Translations under genes and position numbers: made by a program | NCBI GenBank assembly: GCA_021776295.1 | Contig: JAJFGE010000172.1 | Location: forward strand, 1-41,996 | Direction of reading: 5' to 3' | DNA: 41,996 nucleotides | Origin: Hyphococcus sp. | GTDB lineage: Bacteria; Pseudomonadota; Alphaproteobacteria; Caulobacterales; Parvularculaceae | Part shown: positions 1 through 7,880 of the stretch, in pieces | How positions within the stretch are numbered: position 1 is the first letter of the stretch | How the letters are laid out: every line of letters starts with the position of its first letter | The notes under the pieces: generated by a model | Told to the model about the DNA's origin: nothing | The model's database searches: none | What the model saw: only the letters and a program-made list of their open reading frames with translations

Positions 1-26
1 GTCGAAACGATAACGGCTTGTCTCAT
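1..26 (-). CDS. Thiolase / acetyl-CoA acetyltransferase, N-terminal fragment (cut by window edge)
   Basis: Only the first nine residues are inside the window, MRQAVIVST, read leftwards from an ATG at 24-26. This matches the usual opening of thiolases (M-R/E-x-A-V-I-V-S-T-A-R-T-P-I-G). A GAGGAT ribosome binding site lies just upstream on the minus strand. It is the next gene of the minus-strand acyl-CoA degradation cluster, 22 bases after the SDR stop codon, and a thiolase is the missing last step of that pathway. The identification rests on nine residues plus context, so it is likely but not certain. Confidence 0.7.
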
Positions 27-48
27 GGGGATATCCTCTGTTCGGCGT

Positions 49-969
49 TTATTTTGCGCTTGCGTGGGCCTGCGCCTTGGCCAGGAAATTCATGTTTGGA
101 CCGGCGCTATTGTCGTAAAATTTGAGGTTGTCTTTCGACGAAATCTCCTGCCAATGCGCGGCGATGTTTTCAGGCGTTTGGCTCTCAGGCGGCAGATAGA
201 CGCCTTCGGTCTCGACAATATAGGCGCGCGCATAACCGCCGGCGGCGCATGAGATTATGGATTGCGACGGTGCGTCGTCGCTGACCAGATACAACATCGC
301 CGCAGTAATCGCCTCCGGCGTCATCTGATCGAGAATGGCTTCGGGAATGCCGATATCTTCGGTCATCCGGGTCTTCGCCGATGGCGACAGGAGATTGGTC
401 CTGATGTTGTATTTGGCGCCTTCCAGATGCAGCGCGTTCATAAAGCCGATCATCCCGGCTTTGGCGGCGCCGTAATTGGCCTGGCCGAAAATCCCGTGCA
501 GGCCCGACGGGCTGGAGGTGCAGATGATACGCCCATAAGCCTGCTCGCGCATGATCGGCCAGACTGTGTGGGTGCACAAAGCCGTACCGATAAGGTGGAC
601 GTCGATGACAGTTCGAAAATCCGTCATCTCCATCTTGTGAAAAGTCTTATCGCGCAAAATACCGGCATTGTTGACCAGAATATCAACCCGGCCCCATTGG
701 TCCATCGCCGCTTTGACCATCGCGGCAACCTCATCGTCCTTGGTGACATTAGCGCCATCGGCGATTGCCTCGCCGCCGGCAGCACTGATGTGGTTTGCCA
801 CCTCTTCGGCAGCCGAGAGCGATCCGCCCGAACCATCGCGCGCGCCGCCAAGATCATTAACCACCACCTTCGCGCCGCGCGCGGCCAGCGCCAGAGCGTG
901 GCTCTTGCCAAGCCCGTTGCCGGCGCCGGTGACGATGGCGACTTTTCCGTCATAACGAATGTCAGACAC
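49..969 (-). CDS. SDR family 3-hydroxyacyl-CoA dehydrogenase-like oxidoreductase
   Basis: 306 residues with a classical short-chain dehydrogenase fold: cofactor motif TGAGNGLG at residues 14-21, NNAG at 100-103, catalytic Ser near 152 and YGAAK at 166-170. The NDLGG segment after beta-2, followed by a DGSGG insert, and the C-terminal extension past residue 250 resemble the dehydrogenase domain of 17-beta-HSD type 4 (multifunctional enzyme 2), which oxidises 3-hydroxyacyl-CoA with NAD. The start is GTG at 967-969, preceded by an AGGAGAG binding site. It lies between a MaoC hydratase and a thiolase, which fits the second oxidation step of beta-oxidation. The substrate (fatty, branched or steroid-derived acyl-CoA) cannot be read from the sequence. 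Confidence 0.85.
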   Translation of the reverse strand: MSDIRYDGKVAIVTGAGNGLGKSHALALAARGAKVVVNDLGGARDGSGGSLSAAEEVANHISAAGGEAIADGANVTKDDEVAAMVKAAMDQWGRVDILVNNAGILRDKTFHKMEMTDFRTVIDVHLIGTALCTHTVWPIMREQAYGRIICTSSPSGLHGIFGQANYGAAKAGMIGFMNALHLEGAKYNIRTNLLSPSAKTRMTEDIGIPEAILDQMTPEAITAAMLYLVSDDAPSQSIISCAAGGYARAYIVETEGVYLPPESQTPENIAAHWQEISSKDNLKFYDNSAGPNMNFLAKAQAHASAK

Positions 970-1028
970 GATACTCTCCTAAATTCTCAGATACAGATAT
1001 CTTGAGGTATTTTATATTTTATCCACCC

Positions 1029-1050
1029 CCGCTTACCCGAAGGTAAGCGG
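1029..1050 (-). other. UUCG-tetraloop hairpin between maoC-like and SDR genes
   Basis: A perfect 9-bp inverted repeat (CCGCTTACC / GGTAAGCGG). On the minus-strand transcript it is closed by a C(UUCG)G tetraloop, an exceptionally stable loop. No U-run follows, so it is not a standard intrinsic terminator. It sits 13 bases past the stop of the MaoC gene and about 60 bases before the SDR start, so it could trim or stabilise mRNA ends inside the operon. Confidence 0.55.
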
Positions 1051-1063
1051 ATTAGCCGATCGA

Positions 1064-1519
1064 TCAGACAAATTGCATCGACAGCCACTCGGCCACTAGC
1101 GCGGGTTTTTCCTCACCGTCGATTTCAACCTTGACGCCATATTTAAACGCCCATTGTCCCGGCATTTTTTGATCAGCCGACATAAGCGTGAAGTGACCGC
1201 GAATGCGCTGGCCGGATTTGACCGGATTGATGAAGCGGACTTTCTCAAACCCGTAATTGACGCCCATTTTGACCCCGTCAACCACCAGCACATTGCCGGC
1301 GGCGAGCTTGGAGAGCATCGACAGGCTTAAAAACCCGTGTGCAATGGTGCCGCCAAACGGCGTCATCTTTGCGGCCTCCTCATCGACATGGATAAACTGG
1401 TGGTCTTCGGTGACATCGGCGAACTGATTAATCCGCTCCTGATCGATCATCGCCCAATCAGAAGTCCCGGTTGGCTTGCCGACATAATCGGCGATCTCGT
1501 CTTGCGTTGCTGTCGGCAT
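1064..1519 (-). CDS. MaoC family dehydratase (enoyl-CoA hydratase type 2)
   Basis: 151 residues from the ATG at 1517-1519, chosen because AAGGAGAT lies just upstream; a longer frame to 1627 only overlaps the preceding gene. The hot-dog fold signature is clear: FADVTEDHQFIHVD carries the catalytic Asp/His pair of R-hydratases, followed by FGGTIAHGFLSLSML. The length is typical of a single-domain MaoC protein. It would hydrate a trans-2-enoyl-CoA to 3-hydroxyacyl-CoA, between the acyl-CoA dehydrogenases upstream and the SDR downstream. Confidence is high for the family and lower for the exact substrate. Confidence 0.88.
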   Translation of the reverse strand: MPTATQDEIADYVGKPTGTSDWAMIDQERINQFADVTEDHQFIHVDEEAAKMTPFGGTIAHGFLSLSMLSKLAAGNVLVVDGVKMGVNYGFEKVRFINPVKSGQRIRGHFTLMSADQKMPGQWAFKYGVKVEIDGEEKPALVAEWLSMQFV

Positions 1520-1559
1520 TTTTATCTCCTTAATATCCGCGCCTTCGCGCGGGGGGGCA

Positions 1560-2699
1560 TTAATATCCGCGCATTGCCGCGAGGCGATCAGCATGGAAAG
1601 CCGCATCGCCAAACATTTCCTGCGCAACGCGGATGCGCTTCATGTAAAATCCAATATCAAATTCGTCGGTCATGCCGATGCCGCCATGCATTTGCACCGC
1701 TTCTTGGGCAGCAAGCTTTGCAACCTCGCCAGCTTTGGCTTTGGCGAGCGAGCAAATTATCCCCGCCATCCCATAATGTTCGTCCAGATCCTGCAAGGCC
1801 TTCAGCGTCACTGACTTCATCAGTTCAATTTCGGAATATAGATGCGCGGCGCGATGCTGCAATGCCTGAAACGAGCCGATTTCGGTCCCGAACTGTTTGC
1901 GCTCTTTCAGATAATCCATGGTCATGGTGAAGGCCGCTTGCGCCGCGCCCGACATTTCCGCGGCGAGCCCGGCGCGGCCTGCATTCAAGACGCCCTCAAG
2001 CGCTGCAAGGCCGCCATCGACCTCGCCAAGGACATCATCGCCAGTGGCCTCAACGCCATCGAATTTAAGCCGTGCGGCGCCGCGGCTGTCGACCATTACG
2101 GTGCGCTCGCGCGAAACGCCCTTGGCTGCCGCATCAACCAGAAACAGCGTTATCCCTTCCGCATCGCCGGGCGCGCCGGCAGTGCGTGCGGCAACGATGA
2201 TGTTGTCGGCGACCTGACCGTCGGCGACGAATGTTTTGTCGCCGGAAAGTTTAAAGCCGTTGCCGTGTTTTTCCGCTTTCATCGCGGTCTTTTGCGGCCC
2301 GTGCTTGCGGGCCTCATCGACGCCAAGCGCAAACACCGCCTCACCTATCGAAATTTTCGGCAGGTGCTCCTGGCGCTGTGCATCACCGCCAAGCTTTTGC
2401 AAAGCGGTTGCGGCGAGGATTGAGGTTGATAGAAAAGGCGAGGCCGTCAGCGTACGGCCCATCTCCTCTGCGAGGACGCCGGCGCCGACAAAACCAAAAT
2501 CAGCGCCGCCATAGTCTTCGCCGACCAAAATCCCGGCCCAGCCCATCTCCGCCATCTCCTTCCAGAGATCGCGGCTAAAGCCGGTTTCGTCATTCGCATC
2601 GCGGAGCTTGCGCAGCGCACTCACCGGCGCTTTTTCATCGAGAAAGCCGCGCGCAGAATCGCGCAGCATTTGTTGTTCTTCGGTTAATACGAGAGCCAT
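1560..2699 (-). CDS. Acyl-CoA dehydrogenase, subunit lacking the usual C-terminal Glu motif
   Basis: 379 residues from the ATG at 2697-2699; a longer frame to 2846 runs into the neighbouring gene. N-terminal helices (LTEEQQMLRDSARGFL), the central beta domain and a C-terminal helical domain ending LHGGIGMTDEFDIGFYMKRI mark it as an FAD-dependent acyl-CoA dehydrogenase. The usual Y/I-E-G-T-x-x-I/V-Q segment that supplies the catalytic base in many family members is not visible here, whereas the upstream paralog has it. Nine bases separate the two genes. By analogy with the two-gene FadE pairs of steroid side-chain degradation, the two may form a heteromer; that is inference. Confidence 0.85.
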   Translation of the reverse strand: MALVLTEEQQMLRDSARGFLDEKAPVSALRKLRDANDETGFSRDLWKEMAEMGWAGILVGEDYGGADFGFVGAGVLAEEMGRTLTASPFLSTSILAATALQKLGGDAQRQEHLPKISIGEAVFALGVDEARKHGPQKTAMKAEKHGNGFKLSGDKTFVADGQVADNIIVAARTAGAPGDAEGITLFLVDAAAKGVSRERTVMVDSRGAARLKFDGVEATGDDVLGEVDGGLAALEGVLNAGRAGLAAEMSGAAQAAFTMTMDYLKERKQFGTEIGSFQALQHRAAHLYSEIELMKSVTLKALQDLDEHYGMAGIICSLAKAKAGEVAKLAAQEAVQMHGGIGMTDEFDIGFYMKRIRVAQEMFGDAAFHADRLAAMRGY

Positions 2700-2707
2700 G
2701 TTTTTCC

Positions 2708-3925
2708 TTACGCTCCCGGCAATTGGAGGATGCGTTTTGCAATAATATTGAGCTGCACTTCCGACGTGCCGCCTTCGATTGAGTTTGCTTTGGTTCTGAG
2801 CCATGAGCGCGCAAGCTTGCCGCCTTGCGTGCGCTCGCCTTCCCATTCCAACGCTTCCGAGCCGCCCGAATCCATCAGCAATTCAAACCGGCGCTTGTTG
2901 AACTCGGTGCCATAATATTTCAGCATTGACGAATTGGCGCCAACGCCTTGGCCGGCCTTGGCCTCATCTTTCATCCGCTCCAGTGTCAACAGGAACGCCC
3001 AACCGTCAATTTCGGCCTGGGCGATTTTTCCGCGCAACATCGGATCGGCGAGCCTGCCATCTTCAAGGCCGATTTCACTGGCGGCAATCTCGCCCATCCC
3101 ACGCCCGCCAAAAAGACCGCCGCCGCCGGCGGAAATCATTTCGCGCTCATGGGTGAGGAGATATTTCGCAACATCCCAGCCGCGATTGAGATCGCCGACA
3201 ATCGACCCGATACCGCTTGCATGTTCCTTGGGAACTTTAACATCGTCAAAAAATGTCTCGCAAAACGGCGACTTGCCGGAGATCAGTTTGATCGGTTTGG
3301 TTGAAACGCCCTCAGCGGCCATGTCGATCAGTAGAAAACTGATGCCATTATGCTTCGTCGCTTTCAGGTCAGTCCGTACAAGGCAGAAAATCCAGTCAGC
3401 TTCATCGGCGTAGGAAGTCCAGACTTTCTGGCCGTTGACCAGCCAATGACCGCCCCCTCTTTCACCACCAATGTCTTCACATTTGCATTGCAACGACGCC
3501 AGATCCGAGCCGGCGTTTGGTTCGGAATAGCCCTGGCACCAGCGAATTTCGCCGCGCGTGATGGCCGGCAAGAAATGCAGCTTTTGCTCATGGGTTCCGT
3601 ATTTTAACAGCGCCGGGCCGAGCATCCAGATGCCGAAACTTTCCAGCGGCGAGCGCGCCTTGATATCGCGCATTTCGCTTTTTAAAATTTTGACTTCTTC
3701 TTTGGTGAGCCCGCCGCCGCCATATTCTTTTGGCCAGGCCGGCACGGTCCAGCCCTTTTCGGCCATACGGTTGAGCCAGGTCTTTTGCGCCTCGGATTGA
3801 AATTTCCAATTGCGCCCGCCCCAGCAAATATTGTCCTCGCCGCCGGCGCCGTCGCGCATTTCCGCCGGACAGTTTTCTTCAAGCCAGGCCCGCGCATCTT
3901 TGCGGAAGGTTTCAAGATCGCTCAT
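2708..3925 (-). CDS. Acyl-CoA dehydrogenase, subunit with catalytic EGGTSE motif
   Basis: 405 residues. The N-terminal helical domain (FRKDARAWLEENCP) is followed by the flavin-contacting region CQGYSEPNAGSDLAS and KVWTSYADEADW, and the C-terminus has IEGGTSEVQ at about 383-391, where Glu is the expected proton-abstracting base. It oxidises an acyl-CoA to the enoyl-CoA and passes electrons to ETF; an ETF-ubiquinone oxidoreductase is encoded at the other end of the window. Its relatives include FadE-type enzymes for long or polycyclic acyl chains. The start ATG is at 3923-3925 with only a weak ribosome binding site. Confidence 0.88.
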   Translation of the reverse strand: MSDLETFRKDARAWLEENCPAEMRDGAGGEDNICWGGRNWKFQSEAQKTWLNRMAEKGWTVPAWPKEYGGGGLTKEEVKILKSEMRDIKARSPLESFGIWMLGPALLKYGTHEQKLHFLPAITRGEIRWCQGYSEPNAGSDLASLQCKCEDIGGERGGGHWLVNGQKVWTSYADEADWIFCLVRTDLKATKHNGISFLLIDMAAEGVSTKPIKLISGKSPFCETFFDDVKVPKEHASGIGSIVGDLNRGWDVAKYLLTHEREMISAGGGGLFGGRGMGEIAASEIGLEDGRLADPMLRGKIAQAEIDGWAFLLTLERMKDEAKAGQGVGANSSMLKYYGTEFNKRRFELLMDSGGSEALEWEGERTQGGKLARSWLRTKANSIEGGTSEVQLNIIAKRILQLPGA

Positions 3926-3961
3926 GGTTTTGTTCCATTATTAAACTTCATGACAAGGCGG

Positions 3962-4270
3962 TTATCTATCTTGCGGCGCGACATCGCGCGTTGTGGCGGC
4001 GAATGCGGTAATCTCTTCACGGCTATACTTGGTGTGAACGCGCGCGCCCGATGGCGGTTGATGCGCGAGACTGACCCCTTCACGCCGTGCTGTCGATGGC
4101 CTGATTGGCCGCGCGACAAAACCGCCGCCGCAATGGGGACAAACATTGCCGAGCACAGTCTCAACGCAATCCGCGCAGAAGGTGCATTCATAAGAGCAGA
4201 TGCGCGCAAGCGCAGACCCAGGCGCCAGATCGACGTCGCAGAGTTCGCAATTGGGCCTGAGTTGCAGCAT
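3962..4270 (-). CDS. DUF1272 domain protein, small Cys-rich putative zinc-binding protein
   Basis: 102 residues. The N-terminal part carries paired cysteines (NCELCDVDL, CSYECTFCADC, CPHCGG) in the arrangement of DUF1272, a short family expected to bind zinc. The last 45 residues are basic, proline-rich and poorly conserved in appearance. It sits inside the acyl-CoA cluster, 36 bases upstream of an acyl-CoA dehydrogenase gene and on the same strand, so it is probably co-transcribed. No function is established for the family. A link to acyl-CoA metabolism is only suggested by position. Confidence 0.8.
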   Translation of the reverse strand: MLQLRPNCELCDVDLAPGSALARICSYECTFCADCVETVLGNVCPHCGGGFVARPIRPSTARREGVSLAHQPPSGARVHTKYSREEITAFAATTRDVAPQDR

Positions 4271-4303
4271 GCTTTCACCTGACAGCGGGGCGCCTGAGGC
4301 TGA

Positions 4304-4324
4304 GGCGCTCTAAACCGGAGCGCC
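4304..4324. other. Perfect 7-bp inverted repeat in the gap before the DUF1272 gene
   Basis: GGCGCTC and GAGCGCC flank a 7-base loop in the 130-bp gap between the acyl-CoA synthetase stop and the DUF1272 start. No U-run follows on either strand, so it is a weak candidate for a terminator; it may be a processing hairpin or a protein site. Confidence 0.3.
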
Positions 4325-4400
4325 GTTCTCCCACGGCTTATGATTCTCACGCAAGCCCTTCATGCAGCAGCATGGCCGTCGTCGCTGTTATTTGTCGTTT

Positions 4401-6107
4401 TCAAACAGAAAATGCCGGTGGCTGGCTTAGGGCAATTTTTTTCACGGTTAATTTATCAAACTTCGCCGTCCCCAGGCGCGGCAGAGGCGATGGCGAAATC
4501 CAGATGCGCTCCGGCGCCTTGTAGGCAGCCAGGCCCGCGGCGATAAAATCGCGCAGTTCCACAACGTCAAGCGCGGCGCCGTCCATCGGATAGACCACCA
4601 GCCCCACGCGCTCGCCTAAAACATCGTCGGGCACGGAAAACACCGCCGCCTCAGCAACGCCCGCATGCTGATAGACCCGGTTTTCAACCTCGAGCGAGGA
4701 AATGTTCTCACCAGCGCGAATGATCAATTCCTTCATCCTGTCGACGATGAAGATGAAGTCTTCTTCGTCCATTCGGGCAAGATCGCCGGTTTTGAACCAG
4801 CCATCAGAGGTCAGCGCCTTATCGGTGTCTTCCGGCAGGTTGAGATAACAGCGGAAATTGGCCGGCGAGCGGATCCAGATCTCTCCCACTTCGCCGCGCG
4901 CAACTTCCTCGCCATCCTTGACGATTTTAATATCGGTCAACGGCGGCACCGTGCGGCCTGTCGAATCGGGGCGTTTTTGATAATCATCGAGTGAGATAAC
5001 GCAGCCCAGCGCATTGGTTTCAGACAGTCCGTAGCCGGATGAAGGCTTTGCCTGCTTAAACGTCTTGGCTAGTTTTTTGACGTGTTCGGCCGGGCGTTTG
5101 GCGCCGCCGGCGCCAATATCGATAAGGCTCGGCAGGCCGTCCGCACCCGCCGCATCCATCAGCTCAAAGGACTGGCTCGGCACGCCGACAAAATTGGTGA
5201 GGCGTTCTTCATTGATAATTTTTGCCGCGTCTTTTGCATCCCAACGATACATCATCGCCACCCGGCGACCGACCAGATAGGACAATAGGAATATCGAATG
5301 CGTACCGGTGACGTGGAACAGCGGCACCGCCAGCAAGATACCGGGATTGTCGCCAAATAGGCTGGCGCCGCCGCGCGCCTCTTTCAGCGCCGTTGCGGTA
5401 AACGCCCATGAAAACAGCGTCGAAATGCAGCCGCGATGAGTGAGGACAACCCCCTTGGGCTTGCCGGTGGAGCCGGAGGTATAGACGATGCAGAAATCAT
5501 CGTCCGGATGAATTTCAACGCCTGACGGGGTTGCATCCTGCGCGCCTTCCAGCAGCTCTTCATAGCGATAGTCGGCGCCCTTGCCGTCTTCTCTGGCGAG
5601 GATAAGCGTCAGGCCAAGCGCTTCCTTGAACGGTTTCAAATATTCGAGGCGCCGTTTGTCAACGACAACGATTTTGGCGCCGCTGTCTTCCAGGCCGTAT
5701 TTTAACTCGTCAGCCTTCCACCAGGCGTTTAACGGCACCACCACCGCCCCGGTCGAGATAATCGCCATATAAGCGATGCACCATTCGGGGAAATTGCGCA
5801 TCGCAACCGCCACATGATCGCCTGGTTTGACGCCGAGTTCATCTTGCAGGGCGTGGGCAAAACGACACGCCAGGGCCCAGCTTTGCGCAAAACTCAGCCG
5901 CTCGCCTTCGAAAATTAAAAACTCTTTATCGCCATGGCTCGCACCATACGCGAACAGGGCGGGCATGCTCTGCGGGGCGTTTTCAAAGACACGATAGGTA
6001 TTGCCGCGAATTTCCGTCTCCCCAACTTTGAAAAGCGGGTTTTCCGCCAGAATTTTCATCGCGGCGGCGACAAGTTTTTGCTGATCGAGCGGGGCTGATT
6101 CGCCCAT
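4401..6107 (-). CDS. Acyl-CoA synthetase (AMP-binding, class I adenylate-forming)
   Basis: 568 residues from the ATG at 6105-6107, which has GGGAG upstream; the frame extends further to 6164 without a better site. Core motifs are all present: YTSGSTGKPKG (P-loop-like A3), GYGLSET (A5), GWFKTGDLARMDE (A7/A8), then DRMKELIIRAGENISSLEVE, the hinge that starts the mobile C-terminal domain. It activates a carboxylic acid to its acyl-CoA with ATP. As the first gene of the minus-strand cluster it fits entry of a fatty or related acid into the pathway that follows. Its chain-length preference cannot be seen. Confidence 0.9.
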   Translation of the reverse strand: MGESAPLDQQKLVAAAMKILAENPLFKVGETEIRGNTYRVFENAPQSMPALFAYGASHGDKEFLIFEGERLSFAQSWALACRFAHALQDELGVKPGDHVAVAMRNFPEWCIAYMAIISTGAVVVPLNAWWKADELKYGLEDSGAKIVVVDKRRLEYLKPFKEALGLTLILAREDGKGADYRYEELLEGAQDATPSGVEIHPDDDFCIVYTSGSTGKPKGVVLTHRGCISTLFSWAFTATALKEARGGASLFGDNPGILLAVPLFHVTGTHSIFLLSYLVGRRVAMMYRWDAKDAAKIINEERLTNFVGVPSQSFELMDAAGADGLPSLIDIGAGGAKRPAEHVKKLAKTFKQAKPSSGYGLSETNALGCVISLDDYQKRPDSTGRTVPPLTDIKIVKDGEEVARGEVGEIWIRSPANFRCYLNLPEDTDKALTSDGWFKTGDLARMDEEDFIFIVDRMKELIIRAGENISSLEVENRVYQHAGVAEAAVFSVPDDVLGERVGLVVYPMDGAALDVVELRDFIAAGLAAYKAPERIWISPSPLPRLGTAKFDKLTVKKIALSQPPAFSV

Positions 6108-6192
6108 AATTACTCCCTGTATATTTGCGACCCTTCCACACTTCATAGCTGAGCGCGCGTACAAGGCAAACCGCCGCCGGCTCTCTGGCTGA

Positions 6193-7698
6193 TTAATTTT
6201 GAAAGCGGCGTTTCATCTCGCCTGCAATATCGCGCTCAACACCATCGGGGCGCCCTTGCGCCAGCCACATCGCGGCGTGAGCGCCAATATAAACGCCCGC
6301 CCCGACGATGATATCGGCAGCCAGGCGCAGCGCCGGCGCCATATCCGCAAGCCCAGCAAGAGACGGGCGCAGGCTGAGAAAATAGAGCGCCATCACCGCG
6401 ACAGCCGCGAGCGAGCGATGGGCGCTGGCCAAGGGTTGCCAGAAGCCGCGCCCGCTGGCGCGCGCATAAAGCACAAGATTAAGCCCGACATGAAACACGC
6501 CAAGCCCCGCCCCCGCCCACACCGCGCCGGGCAAGCCATAGACCATCGTCGCCCAGACGAAGGCCGGCAGGCGGACCACCAGATAAATCAGCTCACGGAA
6601 AAATATCAGCCGCGTCAGGCCGAGCGCCATGGCGTAGGACTGGGTGGCGTAAAATAGCGATTGCAGGCCGATCACCGGCGCCAATATCCCGATCACCATC
6701 GCCGCGCCCAGCCACTTCTCGCCAAGCAGCAATAACACCAGATCATTAGCGACAAATGCAACACCGAACGCCGCCGGCATCGCCACAGCGCCGAGCGCGC
6801 CAACGCCGCGCAGATAGGCCCGGCGCATGCGTTCTGGCTCGTCTTGCAATGTCGACAAGCCCGGATAGAGCGCCCGCGTCAGTGGCCGGGCGATCTGTCC
6901 GGCGGCCATTTCCGAAAGCTGCAGCCCCATGAAAAACACCCCCGCACCGCCGCCGCCAACAAGCCGCGCCAGGATGAGCACATCGAGCTTATTGTTGAGC
7001 GCCGCCAGAAAACTGACGCCGGCAAGCCAGCCGGAAAACCCGAAGACTTTCCTCAAAGATTGCAAACCGATCCGCGGCGCATAGGGCCGCATCGCATAGG
7101 ACAATATCAACTGCACGACACTGCCGGCGATCAGCCCCAGAATGATCGCCCAATAGGTGCGAAAAATGACGGCGATGCTTATCGACACGATGACGCCGGC
7201 AAGCTTGTTGGCGACGGTTGCGATAAATTCGCGCGAGAAATTGAGATCGCGTTCAAACTCATAAAATCGCGGATTCATCAGGCCGCTGAAAACCGGGAAC
7301 GCCGCGACACCAACAAACACCCCGAACATGCGCGGGTCGTTATAAACCGCCGCCATCACCGGCGCGGCCGCCGCGAGGATGAGGCCGATCGCCACCCCCC
7401 GTAACGCCGAAAGCGTGAACAGCGTGTCGAGGTCGGCGCGGTCAGCATCGCGAAACCGCACCACCGTCTGCGCGACGCCAATATCGGTAACACCCTGCAA
7501 CAGCTGCATCGAAACAATCGCCACCGCGACCAGGCCGATATCATCGGGAACCAGGAGGCGAGCGACGATGATGGTGTTGATTGCGCCGAGCAGCCGCGCG
7601 AACACGCCGCCGCCAAAAACCCACGCAGCGCCGCGCGCCACCCGCCCGGTCAGGGCGGCTTCCTCGGCAATGGGCGGCAATGGCGGCAAATCGGACAT
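6193..7698 (-). CDS. Polysaccharide flippase (Wzx-like, lipopolysaccharide biosynthesis protein)
   Basis: 501 residues from the ATG at 7696-7698; a TTG one codon earlier is also possible. The protein is a string of roughly 12-14 hydrophobic segments, starting after the RVARGAAWVFGGG segment that is typical of the oligosaccharide flippase / polysaccharide biosynthesis family in the MOP superfamily. Such proteins move lipid-linked oligosaccharides across the inner membrane for O-antigen, capsule or exopolysaccharide. No other polysaccharide genes are adjacent, although a GT4 glycosyltransferase and a WecA-like transferase are in the window. It is divergent from the phosphatase gene at 7881. Confidence 0.85.
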   Translation of the reverse strand: MSDLPPLPPIAEEAALTGRVARGAAWVFGGGVFARLLGAINTIIVARLLVPDDIGLVAVAIVSMQLLQGVTDIGVAQTVVRFRDADRADLDTLFTLSALRGVAIGLILAAAAPVMAAVYNDPRMFGVFVGVAAFPVFSGLMNPRFYEFERDLNFSREFIATVANKLAGVIVSISIAVIFRTYWAIILGLIAGSVVQLILSYAMRPYAPRIGLQSLRKVFGFSGWLAGVSFLAALNNKLDVLILARLVGGGGAGVFFMGLQLSEMAAGQIARPLTRALYPGLSTLQDEPERMRRAYLRGVGALGAVAMPAAFGVAFVANDLVLLLLGEKWLGAAMVIGILAPVIGLQSLFYATQSYAMALGLTRLIFFRELIYLVVRLPAFVWATMVYGLPGAVWAGAGLGVFHVGLNLVLYARASGRGFWQPLASAHRSLAAVAVMALYFLSLRPSLAGLADMAPALRLAADIIVGAGVYIGAHAAMWLAQGRPDGVERDIAGEMKRRFQN

Positions 7699-7792
7699 CA
7701 AACCGGCGAGCTTTGCATAGCTCCCGCTTAACGCAATTCGGTATAGGAAGCGATAATCCGGGATTGGCCAGAACCTGGGGCGCGAAAATCTC

Positions 7793-7817
7793 GCGGGCGC
7801 CCTTGCACAGCGCCCGC
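7793..7817. other. GC-rich hairpin in the divergent promoter region
   Basis: GCGGGCGC and GCGCCCGC form a perfect 8-bp inverted repeat around a 9-base loop, 64 bases upstream of the phosphatase start. A second small palindrome (CGCGA / TCGCG, 7781-7795) overlaps its left arm. It may be a leader hairpin or a regulator site. Confidence 0.3.
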
Positions 7818-7880
7818 GCCCGCGTATGGTGCGCCGCCTCGTCGGCCCTATGGCTTAGCCACATTCGAAAGACGCATGCG

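Noticed and set aside
262-1005. Long plus-strand ORF of 247 codons opposite the SDR gene
   Set aside because: It is the reverse-frame shadow of a well-supported SDR gene; the translation is Arg/His-rich without any motif.
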